From contig NZ_SRXT01000006.1 in the NCBI RefSeq assembly GCF_004792685.1, positions 62,001 through 126,000 of the forward strand: a stretch of 64,000 nt of DNA. The letters run 5' to 3'. The notes under the pieces were generated by a model. It saw only the letters and a list, made by a program, of their open reading frames with translations, made no database searches and was not told the origin of the DNA. The stretch is from Sphingomonas gei (lineage in GTDB: Bacteria > Pseudomonadota > Alphaproteobacteria > Sphingomonadales > Sphingomonadaceae). The number at the start of each line of letters is the position of its first letter. Position 1 is the first letter of the stretch. Both the position numbers and the translations under genes were made by a program. Below are positions 9,785-18,809 of this stretch, in pieces.

Positions 9785-10387
9785 ATGTTCAGCAACCCCA
9801 AGCCGACCGCTTCGCTCTCCTCGAGCCTGCTCGCCCGCAAGGGCCAGGCGCGTCCGGCAATGCGTCCGCAGGGATTTCTGCAGATGAACACCGGTCCGCA
9901 GGAAGATCTCGGCTGGAACGACATGGGCGAGGAATTCCATCCCGCGCCGGTTGCGGCACCCTATGTCGCGCCGGTCGAGCACGCATATGATGCGCCCAAG
10001 CCCGAAGTGCTCCGCCAGATCGAAGCGCTCGACGAGCAGCTCGCGGCGCCTGCGCCTGACGCGGCCGACGCGCCTGAGGTCGCCGAGCCAGAGCCTCCGC
10101 TGGTGCTCGCCCGTCCGATGAAGCGCGAGCCGGTGCTCAAGCTCGAGCCCGCGGTTTCGGAAGTCACGCTTGCCAAGGTGGTGCGCGAAGTCGCCGCCAA
10201 GAAGGCCAAGGCTGCGTTCACGCTGCGCCTCGACCAGCAGCGCCATTTGCGGCTGCGTCTCGCCTCGGCCGTGACCGGCCGTTCGGCGCAGCATCTCGTA
10301 ACCGAAGCCCTCGATCAGTTCCTCGAAACGCTGGGGGGTATCGACGCGCTGGCCAGCCAGATCGACTCCGCCGGGCTCCCGGGGTGA
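9785..10387 (+). CDS. Hypothetical protein with C-terminal ribbon-helix-helix-like domain
   Basis: 200 residues from the ATG at 9785. Residues 1-140 are mostly low complexity (Pro/Ala/Glu-rich) with an N-terminal KPTASLSSSLLARKGQARPA motif. Residues 143-183 read as one strand (AAFTLRLD) followed by two helices (QQRHLRLRLASAVTG and QHLVTEALDQFLETL), the ribbon-helix-helix layout. RHH proteins dimerise and bind DNA, and some act as the centromere-binding partners of ParA ATPases. That role here is inference from adjacency. The stop overlaps a GTG of the next gene. Confidence 0.8.
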   Translation: MFSNPKPTASLSSSLLARKGQARPAMRPQGFLQMNTGPQEDLGWNDMGEEFHPAPVAAPYVAPVEHAYDAPKPEVLRQIEALDEQLAAPAPDAADAPEVAEPEPPLVLARPMKREPVLKLEPAVSEVTLAKVVREVAAKKAKAAFTLRLDQQRHLRLRLASAVTGRSAQHLVTEALDQFLETLGGIDALASQIDSAGLPG

Positions 10388-10398
10388 AGGACATGACG

Positions 10399-11769
10399 AT
10401 GAACAGCCGCAAGATGATCAAGTTCGGCCTCTCGGCACTCGTGCTGGGCGGCGTTGCCGTGACCGGGGTCGCGACGCAGGGCTTCACCAGCGCCGCGTTC
10501 GCGAGCGACGGCGCCAACGCCAAGAAGGCCGCTTCGGAGGCTAAGGACGCGCGCAAGGCGATCTTCAAGCGCAAGGCCGGCGAAGCGGTGCAGCATGCCG
10601 AGGCCGCGGTTGCCAACGATCCCGCCAGCGCCGAATATCGCGCGCTGCTGGGCCAGGCCTATCTGCTTGCCGGCCGTTTCACTTCGGCGTCGCAGGCGCT
10701 GAACGACGCACTGACGTTGAATCCGCAGGACGGGCGTGTCGCGCTCAACCTCGCGCTCGCCAAGATCGCGCAGGGCGATTGGGCCGGCGCGCGCACGACG
10801 CTCCAGGCGAATGCCGCGACGATCCCGGCGAGCGATCGCGGGCTTGCCTTCGCGCTCGCGGGCGATCCGGTGACTGCGATCGACATTCTGAACCCCGCTG
10901 CGCGCGATGCCTCGGCAACGGCCAAGACTCGCCAGAACCTCGCGCTGAGCCTCGCGCTCGCCGGGCGCTGGGCGGAAGCCAGCCAGCTTGCCTCGATGGA
11001 CGTTTCGCCCGACCAGCTTCAGGCGCGGCTCACCCAATGGGCGAGCTTCGCGCGGCCGACCAATGCCTATGACCAGGTCGCGTCGCTGCTCGGCGTGGAG
11101 GCCGTGCAGGACGGCGGCCAGCCGGTCGGGCTGGCGCTGGCGCAGCAGCCGAACGTCGCTGTCGCGGCAGTCGCGCCGGCCGCCGATCCGGTCGATAGCT
11201 TCATGCCGGGCGTGCCGCAGGGTGCAGCGCAGGTCGCCAGCGATGCGGCTGTCGCAGTTGCTGCCGCACCGCAGGCGGATGCCCAGCCCGAGCTGCAGCA
11301 AGTGGCCGGCACAGGTCCGCAGATCGTGTTCGGCCCGCGCGCCGAAGTCGTCCAGCAGGTCCCGGCGGGACGAGTCGTTTCGACGCGCGTCGCCGCTCCG
11401 AAGGCGTCGGTGCGCGTCGCCAAGGCAGAGGCAGCCCCGGCTCCGGTCGTGGCATCGAAGGCCAAGCCCGGAACCTATTACGTCCAGCTCGGCGCCTATG
11501 AGAGCGCCGCCGTCGCGCGCGACGCCTGGGCGCGCCACACGCGCCGCGTTCCGGCGCTGCAGGTCGAGACGCCGCTCGGAGTCAATTTCTCGACCGGAGC
11601 GGGCAATTTCTATCGCCTATCGGTCGGCGGGTTCGCGCGGGGCGACGCCGCCTCGCTGTGCCAGCAGGTCCGCACTAGCGGCGGCGCGTGCTTCGTGCGC
11701 GCTGCTGCGGGCGACAGCGTCGCTGCCTGGGTCAAGGGCGGGAGCCGCGCGCAGGTGGCCGCGCGCTAA
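10399..11769 (+). CDS. TPR and SPOR-domain envelope protein
   Basis: 456 residues. An N-terminal signal segment (KFGLSALVLGGVAVTGVA) precedes TPR-like repeats at about residues 45-200 (AVANDPASAEYRALLGQAYL; ALTLNPQDGRVALNLALAK). An Ala/Val/Pro-rich linker follows, then a C-terminal SPOR domain (GTYYVQLGAYESAAVARDAW) with two cysteines (SLCQQ, GACF). Earlier starts at 10384 (GTG, overlapping the previous stop) and 10393 are possible; I take 10399 because GAAGGA lies 7 nt upstream. The layout mirrors the Sel1/SPOR protein at 7921-8883. Confidence 0.85.
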   Translation: MNSRKMIKFGLSALVLGGVAVTGVATQGFTSAAFASDGANAKKAASEAKDARKAIFKRKAGEAVQHAEAAVANDPASAEYRALLGQAYLLAGRFTSASQALNDALTLNPQDGRVALNLALAKIAQGDWAGARTTLQANAATIPASDRGLAFALAGDPVTAIDILNPAARDASATAKTRQNLALSLALAGRWAEASQLASMDVSPDQLQARLTQWASFARPTNAYDQVASLLGVEAVQDGGQPVGLALAQQPNVAVAAVAPAADPVDSFMPGVPQGAAQVASDAAVAVAAAPQADAQPELQQVAGTGPQIVFGPRAEVVQQVPAGRVVSTRVAAPKASVRVAKAEAAPAPVVASKAKPGTYYVQLGAYESAAVARDAWARHTRRVPALQVETPLGVNFSTGAGNFYRLSVGGFARGDAASLCQQVRTSGGACFVRAAAGDSVAAWVKGGSRAQVAAR

Positions 11770-11789
11770 GCCCATCGATTTCGTCACGG

Positions 11790-11820
11790 AAAGGCCGGGG
11801 CTCGCGCTCCGGCCTTTTTC
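11790..11820 (+). terminator. Rho-independent terminator
   Basis: AAGGCCGG (11791-11798) pairs with CCGGCCTT (11809-11816), a 10-nt loop, followed by TTT. It ends the ParA/RHH/SPOR transcript 20 nt past its last stop. Confidence 0.8.
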
Positions 11821-11864
11821 GTTTGAGGTCTGAATGGAAAAGCCGAAATATGAGCCCGCACTCT

Positions 11865-11966
11865 CTGTTCCCCGGTGAAGGCCGGGGCACAGTTGCGGGC
11901 GCTCGGGATTGCGGTATCCCACCGCGACTCCGCCGAACCTGGGCCCCGGCCTTCGCCGGGGAACAG
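11865..11966. repeat. Intergenic inverted repeat, family C
   Basis: Arms CTGTTCCCCGGTGAAGGCCG... and ...CCGGCCTTCGCCGGGGAACAG around a 46-nt centre, between convergent genes. Same family as 6462-6568. Confidence 0.85.
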
Positions 11967-11991
11967 GGTGGTTCCGACCAGCTGGGTCAAA

Positions 11992-12111
11992 TTAAGCGCG
12001 GGTCGCCCAGAATACGATGAGCGCGACTATCAGGGCGAAGCTGGCCAGCAAGGCGAGCTGCACCTTGACGGGCAGCGTATCGAACAGCGTCTCGAAGATG
12101 AACCCCCACAT
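11992..12111 (-). CDS. Tiny single-span membrane protein
   Basis: 39 residues: an amphipathic start (MWGFIFETLFDTLPVKVQ) and one hydrophobic helix (LALLASFALIVALIVFW) ending in ATRA. A Shine-Dalgarno-like AGGAG at 12117-12121, overlapping the pyrC' stop, lies 5 nt before the ATG, which supports real translation as the last cistron of the pyrB-pyrC' operon. Family not recognised. Confidence 0.6.
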   Translation of the reverse strand: MWGFIFETLFDTLPVKVQLALLASFALIVALIVFWATRA

Positions 12112-12119
12112 ACGCGCTC

Positions 12120-13340
12120 CTAGTCGATCAGCGTGCCGCCCTTGTAGAGCGCCAGCACCTTGCCCTGGACCGGCAGGCGGTCGAACGGCGTGTTGCCGGC
12201 GCGCGCGACCATGCGCTCGGCTTCGATCTGCCACGGCGCGCCGGGATCGAGGACGATCAGGTCGGCGGGGCTGCCGGGGGCGAGCGTTCCGGAGGCGAGG
12301 CCGAGGACCTTCGCCGGGTTTGCCGCAAGCAGCGCGAACAGCCGTTCGATCGGGATCAGCCTGTCGCGCACCAGCCCGAGCGACAGCGCGAGCAAGGTCT
12401 CGGCGCCCGACATGCCGGGCTCGGCATCGGTGAACGGCAGGCGCTTGGCTTCGGGGCCGCGCGGATCGTGGCCCGAGGCGATGACGTCGATCGTGCCGTC
12501 CTTGACCGCGGCGAGCGCCGCCTGGCGATCGCCTTCGTCGCGGAGCGGCGGGGAAAGCCGCGCGTAGGTGCGGAAATCGCTGATCGCGATGTCCGACAGC
12601 AAGAGATGCGCCGGGGTGATCCCGCAGGTGACCGCGACGCCGCGGCGCTTCGCGGCGCGGATCAGGTCGAAGGCGGCGGCAGTGGTGACCTGGCGGAAAT
12701 GGATCCGCGCCTGCGTCTCTTCGGCGAGCATCAGGTCGCGCGCGACGGCGAGGGCTTCGGCGATGGCGGGGGCAGCGGGGAGGCCGTGGCGGGTGGCGGT
12801 CTCGCCTTCGGTCGCGACCGCGCCCTCGGTCAGTCCGCTGTCTTCGGGGTGGACGACCACGACCAGCGCGCAATCGCGCGCATAGGCGAGCAACTTGCGC
12901 ATCGTGCCCGAGGACGCGATCCAGCGGCGCCCGGTGGCCACCGCGCGCGCGCCGGCCGAGGCATTGATCGCCATCTCGCCGAGGTCGTTCCCCTCCAGCC
13001 CGCGCGTGGCGGCGGCGAGCGGGTGGACCCAGAGCGCGGGCTTGCCCGACAAGGCGGCGCGGCGGACGATGCCGGGATCGTCGAGCACCGGCGACTGATC
13101 GGGCATCAGCCCGACCCGCGCGATCCCGCCGGCGCGGCAGGCGGCCTTGTCGACCGAGAACACGCCGAGGTCGATCAGCGCGGGGGCGAGGGTCTTGCCG
13201 GCGAGATCGATGCGCTGGGCATCGGCGGGGATCTCGAAATCGCCGGTTGCGGCGATGGTCTCGCCGTCGACCAGGAGATTGCCGGCGGTCGCGCCGACGA
13301 CCGGGCAGACGAGCTGCGCGTTGAGGAAAGCGGTTTTCAT
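12120..13340 (-). CDS. Dihydroorotase-like protein lacking catalytic residues (PyrC')
   Basis: 406 residues with the amidohydrolase/dihydroorotase fold pattern throughout ([54 protein letters not shown]). The metal-binding HxH after the first strand is absent: residues 59 and 61 are Gly and Phe in IDLGVFS. The catalytic Asp of the usual TDHAPH motif is Gly290 in ASGHDPRG. The fold is thus kept without the active site, as in the non-catalytic PyrC' (PyrX) that assembles with aspartate carbamoyltransferase in Pseudomonas. The ATG overlaps the pyrB stop (ATGA). A catalytic dihydroorotase should be encoded elsewhere. Confidence 0.88.
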   Translation of the reverse strand: MKTAFLNAQLVCPVVGATAGNLLVDGETIAATGDFEIPADAQRIDLAGKTLAPALIDLGVFSVDKAACRAGGIARVGLMPDQSPVLDDPGIVRRAALSGKPALWVHPLAAATRGLEGNDLGEMAINASAGARAVATGRRWIASSGTMRKLLAYARDCALVVVVHPEDSGLTEGAVATEGETATRHGLPAAPAIAEALAVARDLMLAEETQARIHFRQVTTAAAFDLIRAAKRRGVAVTCGITPAHLLLSDIAISDFRTYARLSPPLRDEGDRQAALAAVKDGTIDVIASGHDPRGPEAKRLPFTDAEPGMSGAETLLALSLGLVRDRLIPIERLFALLAANPAKVLGLASGTLAPGSPADLIVLDPGAPWQIEAERMVARAGNTPFDRLPVQGKVLALYKGGTLID

Positions 13341-14326
13341 GCCCAGCCCTCGACGCCGCGCTCGGCGCGGGTGAGCACGTCAAGGCACGCCATGCGCACC
13401 GCGACGCCCATTTCGACCTGCTCGGTGATCGCGCTGCGGGTCGGGTGATCGGCGACCGAGGATTCGATCTCGACTCCCCTGTTCATCGGCCCGGGATGCA
13501 TCACCAGCGCATCGGGCCGGGCGCGGGCCAGCCGCTCGGGGGTGAGGCCGTAGCGCATGTGGAATTCGCGGGTGGAGGGGATGTAGCCGCCCGCCATCCG
13601 CTCGTTCTGGACGCGCAGCATCATCACCACGTCGGCGCCTTCGAGCGCGGCGTCGAAATCGGTGAAGGGCTGGACATACATCCGCTCGATCGCGGCGGGC
13701 ATCAGCGTCGACGGGGCGACGACGCGGACCTCGGCGGCAAGCGCAGTCAGCGCCAGCATGTTCGAGCGCGCGACGCGGCTGTGAAGGATGTCGCCGCAGA
13801 TCACTACGCGCTGGCCGGCGACGCTGCCGCGGCGGCGGCGGATGGTGAGCGCGTCGAGCAGCGCCTGGGTAGGGTGTTCGTGCCAGCCGTCGCCGGCGTT
13901 GAGCACCGGGCAATCGACTTTCTGCGCGATCAGGTCGACCGCGCCCGAGCTCATATGGCGGATGACGATGACGTCGGCGCGCATCGCGTTGAGCGTCACC
14001 GCGGTGTCGATCAGCGTCTCGCCCTTCTTCACGCTCGACTGCGCGGCGTGCATGTTGACGACGTCGGCGCCGAGGCGCTTGCCGGCGATCTCGAACGACA
14101 GCAAAGTCCGTGTCGAATTCTCGAAGAACGCGTTGATCTGGGTGAGGCCTTCGAGGCGCTTGTCGCTCTTGGCGCGGCTGCGGTTGACTTCGACCCATTG
14201 CTCGGCTTCGTCGAGCAGGAAGACGATTTCGTGCGGCTGGAGCCCGGCGATTCCGGTCAGATGCCGGTGCGGGAAGGCGGCGCGGCCGGGTAGCTGCGCC
14301 GCGGGGCTGTGATCGGAGGCATGCAT
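13337..14326 (-). CDS. pyrB: Aspartate carbamoyltransferase catalytic subunit
   Basis: 329 residues. It makes N-carbamoyl-aspartate in pyrimidine synthesis. The carbamoyl-phosphate site [20 protein letters not shown] lies near residue 70. [16 protein letters not shown] (the 80s loop), [18 protein letters not shown] and [13 protein letters not shown] are the other family landmarks. The frame is open much further upstream, but homology starts at the ATG at 14326. It is followed by pyrC' with a 4-nt overlap. No pyrI regulatory subunit is adjacent, which fits the PyrB-PyrC' type of dodecameric enzyme. Confidence 0.95.
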   Translation of the reverse strand: MHASDHSPAAQLPGRAAFPHRHLTGIAGLQPHEIVFLLDEAEQWVEVNRSRAKSDKRLEGLTQINAFFENSTRTLLSFEIAGKRLGADVVNMHAAQSSVKKGETLIDTAVTLNAMRADVIVIRHMSSGAVDLIAQKVDCPVLNAGDGWHEHPTQALLDALTIRRRRGSVAGQRVVICGDILHSRVARSNMLALTALAAEVRVVAPSTLMPAAIERMYVQPFTDFDAALEGADVVMMLRVQNERMAGGYIPSTREFHMRYGLTPERLARARPDALVMHPGPMNRGVEIESSVADHPTRSAITEQVEMGVAVRMACLDVLTRAERGVEGWA

Positions 14327-14455
14327 TAAAGCTGCGGCGTAGCGACGCGGCGGCGAGGGGGCAAGACCCGCAGATATCCGGCCGGCGTCACATGGTTGTC
14401 GGGAGGCTCGGGCATCCGCTACGCAGAGATCGGATTCGCCGAAGAGGGGGCAGAT

Positions 14456-16639
14456 GTGTCGAGCCGGATTCGTGAAACGCTGATTCTCGTCCTGACGACG
14501 TTGATCCTGCCGCTGGCGGTATTGGGGCTGGGGATCTGGGAGCAGCAGCGCGCACCCGCGCAGCTGGCCGAGAACGCGGCCAGGCGCGCCGAGGTCGCGG
14601 CAGCGCTCGCCGACCTCGAGGCGGCGACGCGCGCGGCGAGCGCCGAAGGGAAGATCGCGTTCGATGCGCAAATCCGGATGGACGGCCGCGTCTATGTCGG
14701 CGAAGCGGCGGTGGGCCTCGCCCGAGAAGAATTGAGCCGGCTCGATCGTGCGACCTTCGTCGAGAATATCCGCAACACTCTGCCGCCGGTGGTGATCGTC
14801 TGCGCGGCCTTGGTCTTCGCGATTTCGCTGCTGTTGCTGCTCGGCTCGATGGCGTTGGGCTGGGCCGGCCGCCAGTCGCGCGACGCGCTGGAGCGCGGCT
14901 TCGGCCTCGTCCGGCGCGCGCTGCCGCCAGTGCTCGGCCTGCAGGTCGTGCTGACCGCCGTCGGCGTCGTCGCCGCTGTCGCCTTCGAAGCCGCGCCGCT
15001 GGCCGAGCTCGACAATCCCGGCACCGGCGACATGAAGCTGATGCTGATCGCGGTCGTCGTGATGGGATTCTCGCTGTGGACTGCGGGCAAGGCAGTGTTC
15101 AATCTGCGCCACACGCTGGCGCTGTTCGAGCCCGATCCGCTCGAGATCGACGGCCGCAGCGTCTCGCGCAGTGAAGCGCCGGGGCTGTGGCAATGGATCG
15201 ACGGACTGGCCGATCGGCTGCGCGCGCTGCTCCCGGACCAGATCGTCGTCGGGTTGACGCGCGGCTTCTTCGTCACCTCTGGCCCCAAATTGCTGTCGCC
15301 GGGCGGCGAGCGGTTCGAAGGCCGCACGCTCTATCTGCCGCTGCCTTATCTGCCGCTGCTCCGCCAGGACGAGGCCGAGGCGATCATCGGCCACGAGCTC
15401 GGCCATTTCACCGGCGGCGACACCGAATACAGCCTGCGCTTCGTCCCGATCTATGCCGGGGTGAACCGCTCGCTCGCAGCGATGGTCCTCGCCGGACGGG
15501 GCGCGGATGGTTCGGACGGATTGATCACGCGTCCCGCGGTCGAACTCGGGCTGTTCGTGATGGAGCGGTTCGATCGCGCAGTGCTGCACTGGAGCCGGCT
15601 GCGCGAATTCGCCGCGGACGAGGCCGGCGCCCGCATCACCTCGCCCGAAGCGCAGGCGCGCGCGCTATTGCGGACCGACGCCGTCGAGGGCCGCATCGCC
15701 GAGACGCTGGGCGACGCATTCCACCATCCCGAGACGGCACCGGCCGATCTGGTCGCGGCGACGCTCGATCGGGCGTGGGAACATGGTCTCGACGATCCGT
15801 CAGGAATCGAGGAGCCGCCCCAGGCGCACCCGACCGACACGCATCCGCCCCGGCACCAGCGCCTCGCCGCTTTGGGGGTGACACCGTGTCCGGCGCTGCT
15901 CGCCGAAGTCACCGCGCCGCCCGCCGCGGACGCGATGGCACGGGTCCGGGCGCTGTTCGCCGCGCCGGACCAATTGTTCGGCGATCTGACCGCCGACTTC
16001 ACCGGCGGCGCGCGCGAGGCGCACCGCGCGCATCGCGAATCGCTGGAAACCGCGGCAGCTGCGGTCGACGCCGAGGCCATGCTGGTCTGCGACAGCACCA
16101 AGGCCGGAGGATGGGCGCTTACCGTCGGCGGCGTGATCTTCGCGGCGATGGCGATCGGGGTGAAGCTCCAGGAGGCGCAATTCCCCGAGGGCGCCAATCT
16201 GATCGCCGGGGGCGCCGGCCTGGTTGCGCTGGTCTTCCTCGTCGTCGGGGCAAAGTTGCTGATTCGCGGCGAGAAGCCCTTCGTCACGCTTCACCCGGAT
16301 ACGCTGGTGCTCGACGGAGTCGATCGGCCGCTGTCGTGGCGCGAAATCGAACAGGTCGGCTATCAAGTGGTCGGCGGCGCCGCCAACAGCAACGGGTTGC
16401 GGTTCAGCGTGTTCCTGACCTCCGACGCGGCGCTGCCTGGGCGCGCCAAGGGGTTTCGGCGCGCCAAGATCAGCCGCAAGCAGCACAAGGTCGAGATCGC
16501 CTCCCGGCGCTTGCGCAACAAGATGACCGCGCAGGCCTTTGCCGAGCTGATCGAGCGGTATCGGATGGCCGACCATGCGCGCTGGGTTCTGGAGCAGCAG
16601 GACGCGGGCGCGGCGCATATCGACACTCAGCCGGGCTGA
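14456..16639 (+). CDS. Large M48-type membrane metallopeptidase
   Basis: 727 residues from a GTG at 14456 with GAGGGGG just upstream; a TTG at 14396 is a less likely alternative. One transmembrane helix is near the N-terminus ([20 protein letters not shown]) and two or more near residues 105-200. The zinc motif HELGH begins at residue 313, preceded by DEAEAIIG and followed by FAADEAGA, which supplies a candidate third ligand (Glu). Two more transmembrane helices and a PH-like C-terminal part ([29 protein letters not shown]) follow. M48 peptidases act in membrane protein quality control. This is longer than HtpX (about 290 residues), so the substrate and exact role are open. Confidence 0.8.
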   Translation: MSSRIRETLILVLTTLILPLAVLGLGIWEQQRAPAQLAENAARRAEVAAALADLEAATRAASAEGKIAFDAQIRMDGRVYVGEAAVGLAREELSRLDRATFVENIRNTLPPVVIVCAALVFAISLLLLLGSMALGWAGRQSRDALERGFGLVRRALPPVLGLQVVLTAVGVVAAVAFEAAPLAELDNPGTGDMKLMLIAVVVMGFSLWTAGKAVFNLRHTLALFEPDPLEIDGRSVSRSEAPGLWQWIDGLADRLRALLPDQIVVGLTRGFFVTSGPKLLSPGGERFEGRTLYLPLPYLPLLRQDEAEAIIGHELGHFTGGDTEYSLRFVPIYAGVNRSLAAMVLAGRGADGSDGLITRPAVELGLFVMERFDRAVLHWSRLREFAADEAGARITSPEAQARALLRTDAVEGRIAETLGDAFHHPETAPADLVAATLDRAWEHGLDDPSGIEEPPQAHPTDTHPPRHQRLAALGVTPCPALLAEVTAPPAADAMARVRALFAAPDQLFGDLTADFTGGAREAHRAHRESLETAAAAVDAEAMLVCDSTKAGGWALTVGGVIFAAMAIGVKLQEAQFPEGANLIAGGAGLVALVFLVVGAKLLIRGEKPFVTLHPDTLVLDGVDRPLSWREIEQVGYQVVGGAANSNGLRFSVFLTSDAALPGRAKGFRRAKISRKQHKVEIASRRLRNKMTAQAFAELIERYRMADHARWVLEQQDAGAAHIDTQPG

Positions 16640-16668
16640 ACGCCCCTCCCTTGCAGGGAGGGGCGTTC
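16638..16668. terminator. Bidirectional terminator hairpin
   Basis: A perfect 13-bp stem (GAACGCCCCTCCC 16638-16650 with GGGAGGGGCGTTC 16656-16668) and TTGCA loop between the convergent M48 peptidase gene and ruvX. Confidence 0.65.
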
Positions 16669-16685
16669 GATAGCACAACGCCCCC

Positions 16686-17147
16686 TCAAACGTTGACGAG
16701 CCCGTCAATCGCGCCCTGGAGGATGTGCGCCGCGGCCATGTTGTCGATCATGTCGGCACGGCGGGCGCGGCTGAAATCCTGTTCGATCAGCGTGCGCTCG
16801 ACCGCCACGGTCGACCAACGCTCGTCGGAGAGCAGGATCGGCAGGCCGATATCGTCGAGGTTGCGGGCAAAGGCGCGAGTCGACTGGGTGCGTGGACTGT
16901 CGGTGCCGTCGAGATTGAGCGGCAGGCCGATGACGAGGCCCTTCACCTGCTGCCTGGTGATCAGCTCGGCCAGCGCTGCCTTGTCCTTGGTGAATTTGGT
17001 GCGGCGAATCAGCAGGGCTGGGCTGGCGAAGCTCCAGCCGGCGTCGCACAAGGCCGTGCCGATCGTCTTGGTGCCGACATCGAGCCCGAGCAGGCGCCCG
17101 CCCGAAGGCAGCGCGGCGCGGAAGTCGGCGGGGAGGGTGGTAATCAC
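16686..17147 (-). CDS. ruvX: RuvX/YqgF family pre-16S rRNA nuclease
   Basis: 153 residues, RNase H fold. The first catalytic Asp is in [37 protein letters not shown] holds the conserved GLPLxxDG motif. [16 protein letters not shown] and [17 protein letters not shown] carry the remaining acidic residues. The protein trims pre-16S rRNA and has also been described as a putative Holliday junction resolvase. The start is GTG at 17147, overlapping the stop of the DUF3089 gene upstream (GTGA), so translation is coupled. Confidence 0.92.
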   Translation of the reverse strand: MITTLPADFRAALPSGGRLLGLDVGTKTIGTALCDAGWSFASPALLIRRTKFTKDKAALAELITRQQVKGLVIGLPLNLDGTDSPRTQSTRAFARNLDDIGLPILLSDERWSTVAVERTLIEQDFSRARRADMIDNMAAAHILQGAIDGLVNV

Positions 17148-18247
17148 TTGCCGTACGCCGCCAGCCGCCGCTCGGCATCCTGGCGCACGTTCGCCCAGAA
17201 CAGGCTGTAGTCGAACACATGGTAATTGTTGCCCGGCAGGACATATTGGCCGAAATCGGGCGGGTCGTTCCCGATCGTGAGGAAGCCGCGGCCCTCGCAG
17301 CGGGCGGGTACTCGGCCGGCCACCAGCTGCGCCGACTGGAAGTTCGCGTCGGGGATCAGCGTGCCGAGATTGGCCTCGGCGGGGGCGGCGTCGCCCGGCT
17401 GACCGGTAATCGGATTGGTGCAGACCATCGGCGTGCCTGCGCGCGGCTTGCCGGTGAAGCCGGTGGTCGCGTCGAACGTGTCGACGATCAGCGATGGATC
17501 GGCGGGCTCGGAGAAGCTCTGCCAGGACAGAATGCACCCCGCCTGGTCGGCGCGTGCGCAGGCAGGGAGGCCCATTTTGGGGAGATCTGCGGAGATCGAG
17601 ACCGGCCAGCCGACGACATAGGCAGCGACGATGCGCTTCGCGATCGGCTTTCCGGCGATCCGATCGACGAGCAGGCGCGACAGATGAAGCGCGCCCTGGC
17701 TGTGGCCGGCGAGGATGATCGGCCGCTCGCCCGCCTCGGTGACGAACTGGTCGAAGGCAGTCAGGACGTCGCGATAGGCGAAATCGAGTGCCTGCCGCGC
17801 GCTCGCCTTGCTGGTGAGGAAGGCGCCGAAGGTGGCCTGACGATAGCGCGGCGCCCAGATCGCGCCGATCGAATTGAACGCACTCGCCTGGCCGCGCAAG
17901 AACAAGGCGGCGCGGTTGTTGGCATCCTGATTGTCGAGCGGGGCGTTCCACGTCGTCGTGTCGACGAACGACGTCGGATGGACGAAAAACACCGCGGCGG
18001 GCGGTTTGGTGGCGGGGGCATAGCCCTGCGGCGTCCACGAAGCCGGGTTGCCCGGCTTGTCGGGCCGCGCGATCCACATGTCGGCATGGGCATAGGCACC
18101 GCGTTCGGGCGGGGCGAGCGCCACCACCTCGCCCGAAGGCACCATGGTCCGCCGCATTATCTCCACGCCGTAAAAACGATAGGCAAAGAGCGCGGCGAGC
18201 GCGAGCACGACGAGGACGACGACGAGATAGAGGAACTTACGGGCCAA
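17144..18247 (-). CDS. DUF3089 alpha/beta-hydrolase-like protein
   Basis: 367 residues from a TTG at 18247 (GGAGAG five nt upstream). An ATG at 18274 is an alternative without a Shine-Dalgarno. An N-terminal membrane anchor ([20 protein letters not shown]) precedes the DUF3089 pattern: [33 protein letters not shown], then the nucleophile elbow [13 protein letters not shown]. Several cysteines are in the C-terminal half. DUF3089 proteins are predicted lipases or esterases; the substrate is unknown. It is translationally coupled to ruvX and divergent from gatC. Confidence 0.85.
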   Translation of the reverse strand: MARKFLYLVVVLVVLALAALFAYRFYGVEIMRRTMVPSGEVVALAPPERGAYAHADMWIARPDKPGNPASWTPQGYAPATKPPAAVFFVHPTSFVDTTTWNAPLDNQDANNRAALFLRGQASAFNSIGAIWAPRYRQATFGAFLTSKASARQALDFAYRDVLTAFDQFVTEAGERPIILAGHSQGALHLSRLLVDRIAGKPIAKRIVAAYVVGWPVSISADLPKMGLPACARADQAGCILSWQSFSEPADPSLIVDTFDATTGFTGKPRAGTPMVCTNPITGQPGDAAPAEANLGTLIPDANFQSAQLVAGRVPARCEGRGFLTIGNDPPDFGQYVLPGNNYHVFDYSLFWANVRQDAERRLAAYGK

Positions 18248-18409
18248 GCACGCTCTCCGTTGTGCGAGCGGCATCGGGGTGAGGTCGCTGCAACCCGCGT
18301 TCCTGTCGCGCACGCCTGTCGCGGATGCAACTGCGTTGACACGCCGGCGGGCGACGCATTCGAACAGCAATGCTTGAAGGCCGGGGGCGCGGCTGATAGT
18401 CGCGCCGTC

Positions 18410-18697
18410 ATGTCCGTAGATACTGCAACCGTAAAGAAAGTGGCTAGCCTCGCCCGGATCGCGATCAGCGATTCGGATGCCGAGCGCCTTGCGCCCGAGC
18501 TCAACAACATCCTTGGCTGGATCGAGCAATTAAGTGAGGTCGACACGTCGAGTGTCGAGCCGACCACGGCGGTGATCCCCAACACGCTGCGCCTGCGCGA
18601 GGACGTGGTGACCGAGGGCAAGCAGCGCGACGCCATTCTCCAGAACGCGCCGCAGGGCGAACACGGCTTCTTCACCGTGCCGAAGGTGGTCGAATGA
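18410..18697 (+). CDS. gatC: Asp/Glu-tRNA amidotransferase subunit C
   Basis: 95 residues. GatC wraps around GatA and GatB and stabilises the GatCAB complex, which amidates misacylated Glu-tRNA(Gln) and Asp-tRNA(Asn). Family landmarks are [34 protein letters not shown] and the C-terminal [20 protein letters not shown] in pieces. The ATG at 18410 follows a gap from the divergent DUF3089 gene that includes a TTGACA at 18336-18341, a possible -35 box without a clear -10. A family A repeat separates it from gatA. Confidence 0.94.
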   Translation: MSVDTATVKKVASLARIAISDSDAERLAPELNNILGWIEQLSEVDTSSVEPTTAVIPNTLRLREDVVTEGKQRDAILQNAPQGEHGFFTVPKVVE

Positions 18698-18712
18698 TGA
18701 CCACAAACTCCA

Positions 18713-18800
18713 CCGTTCGCCCTGAGCTTGTCGAAGGGCAGCTCTCCACCAGCGTTACCGCGCGCGGCACCCCGTGCTTCGACAAGCTCAGCACGAACGG
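18713..18800. repeat. Intergenic inverted repeat, family A
   Basis: CCGTTCGCCCTGAGCTTGTC... (18713-18739) and ...CGACAAGCTCAGCACGAACGG (to 18800), about 34 nt apart. It occupies almost the entire gatC-gatA gap and ends 9 nt before the gatA start codon. Confidence 0.85.
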
Positions 18801-18809
18801 GGAAGTTAA

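Noticed and set aside
13337..15589. A 750-codon minus-strand frame including pyrB
   Set aside because: The portion upstream of 14326 is antisense to the M48 peptidase gene; PyrB homology begins at 14326.
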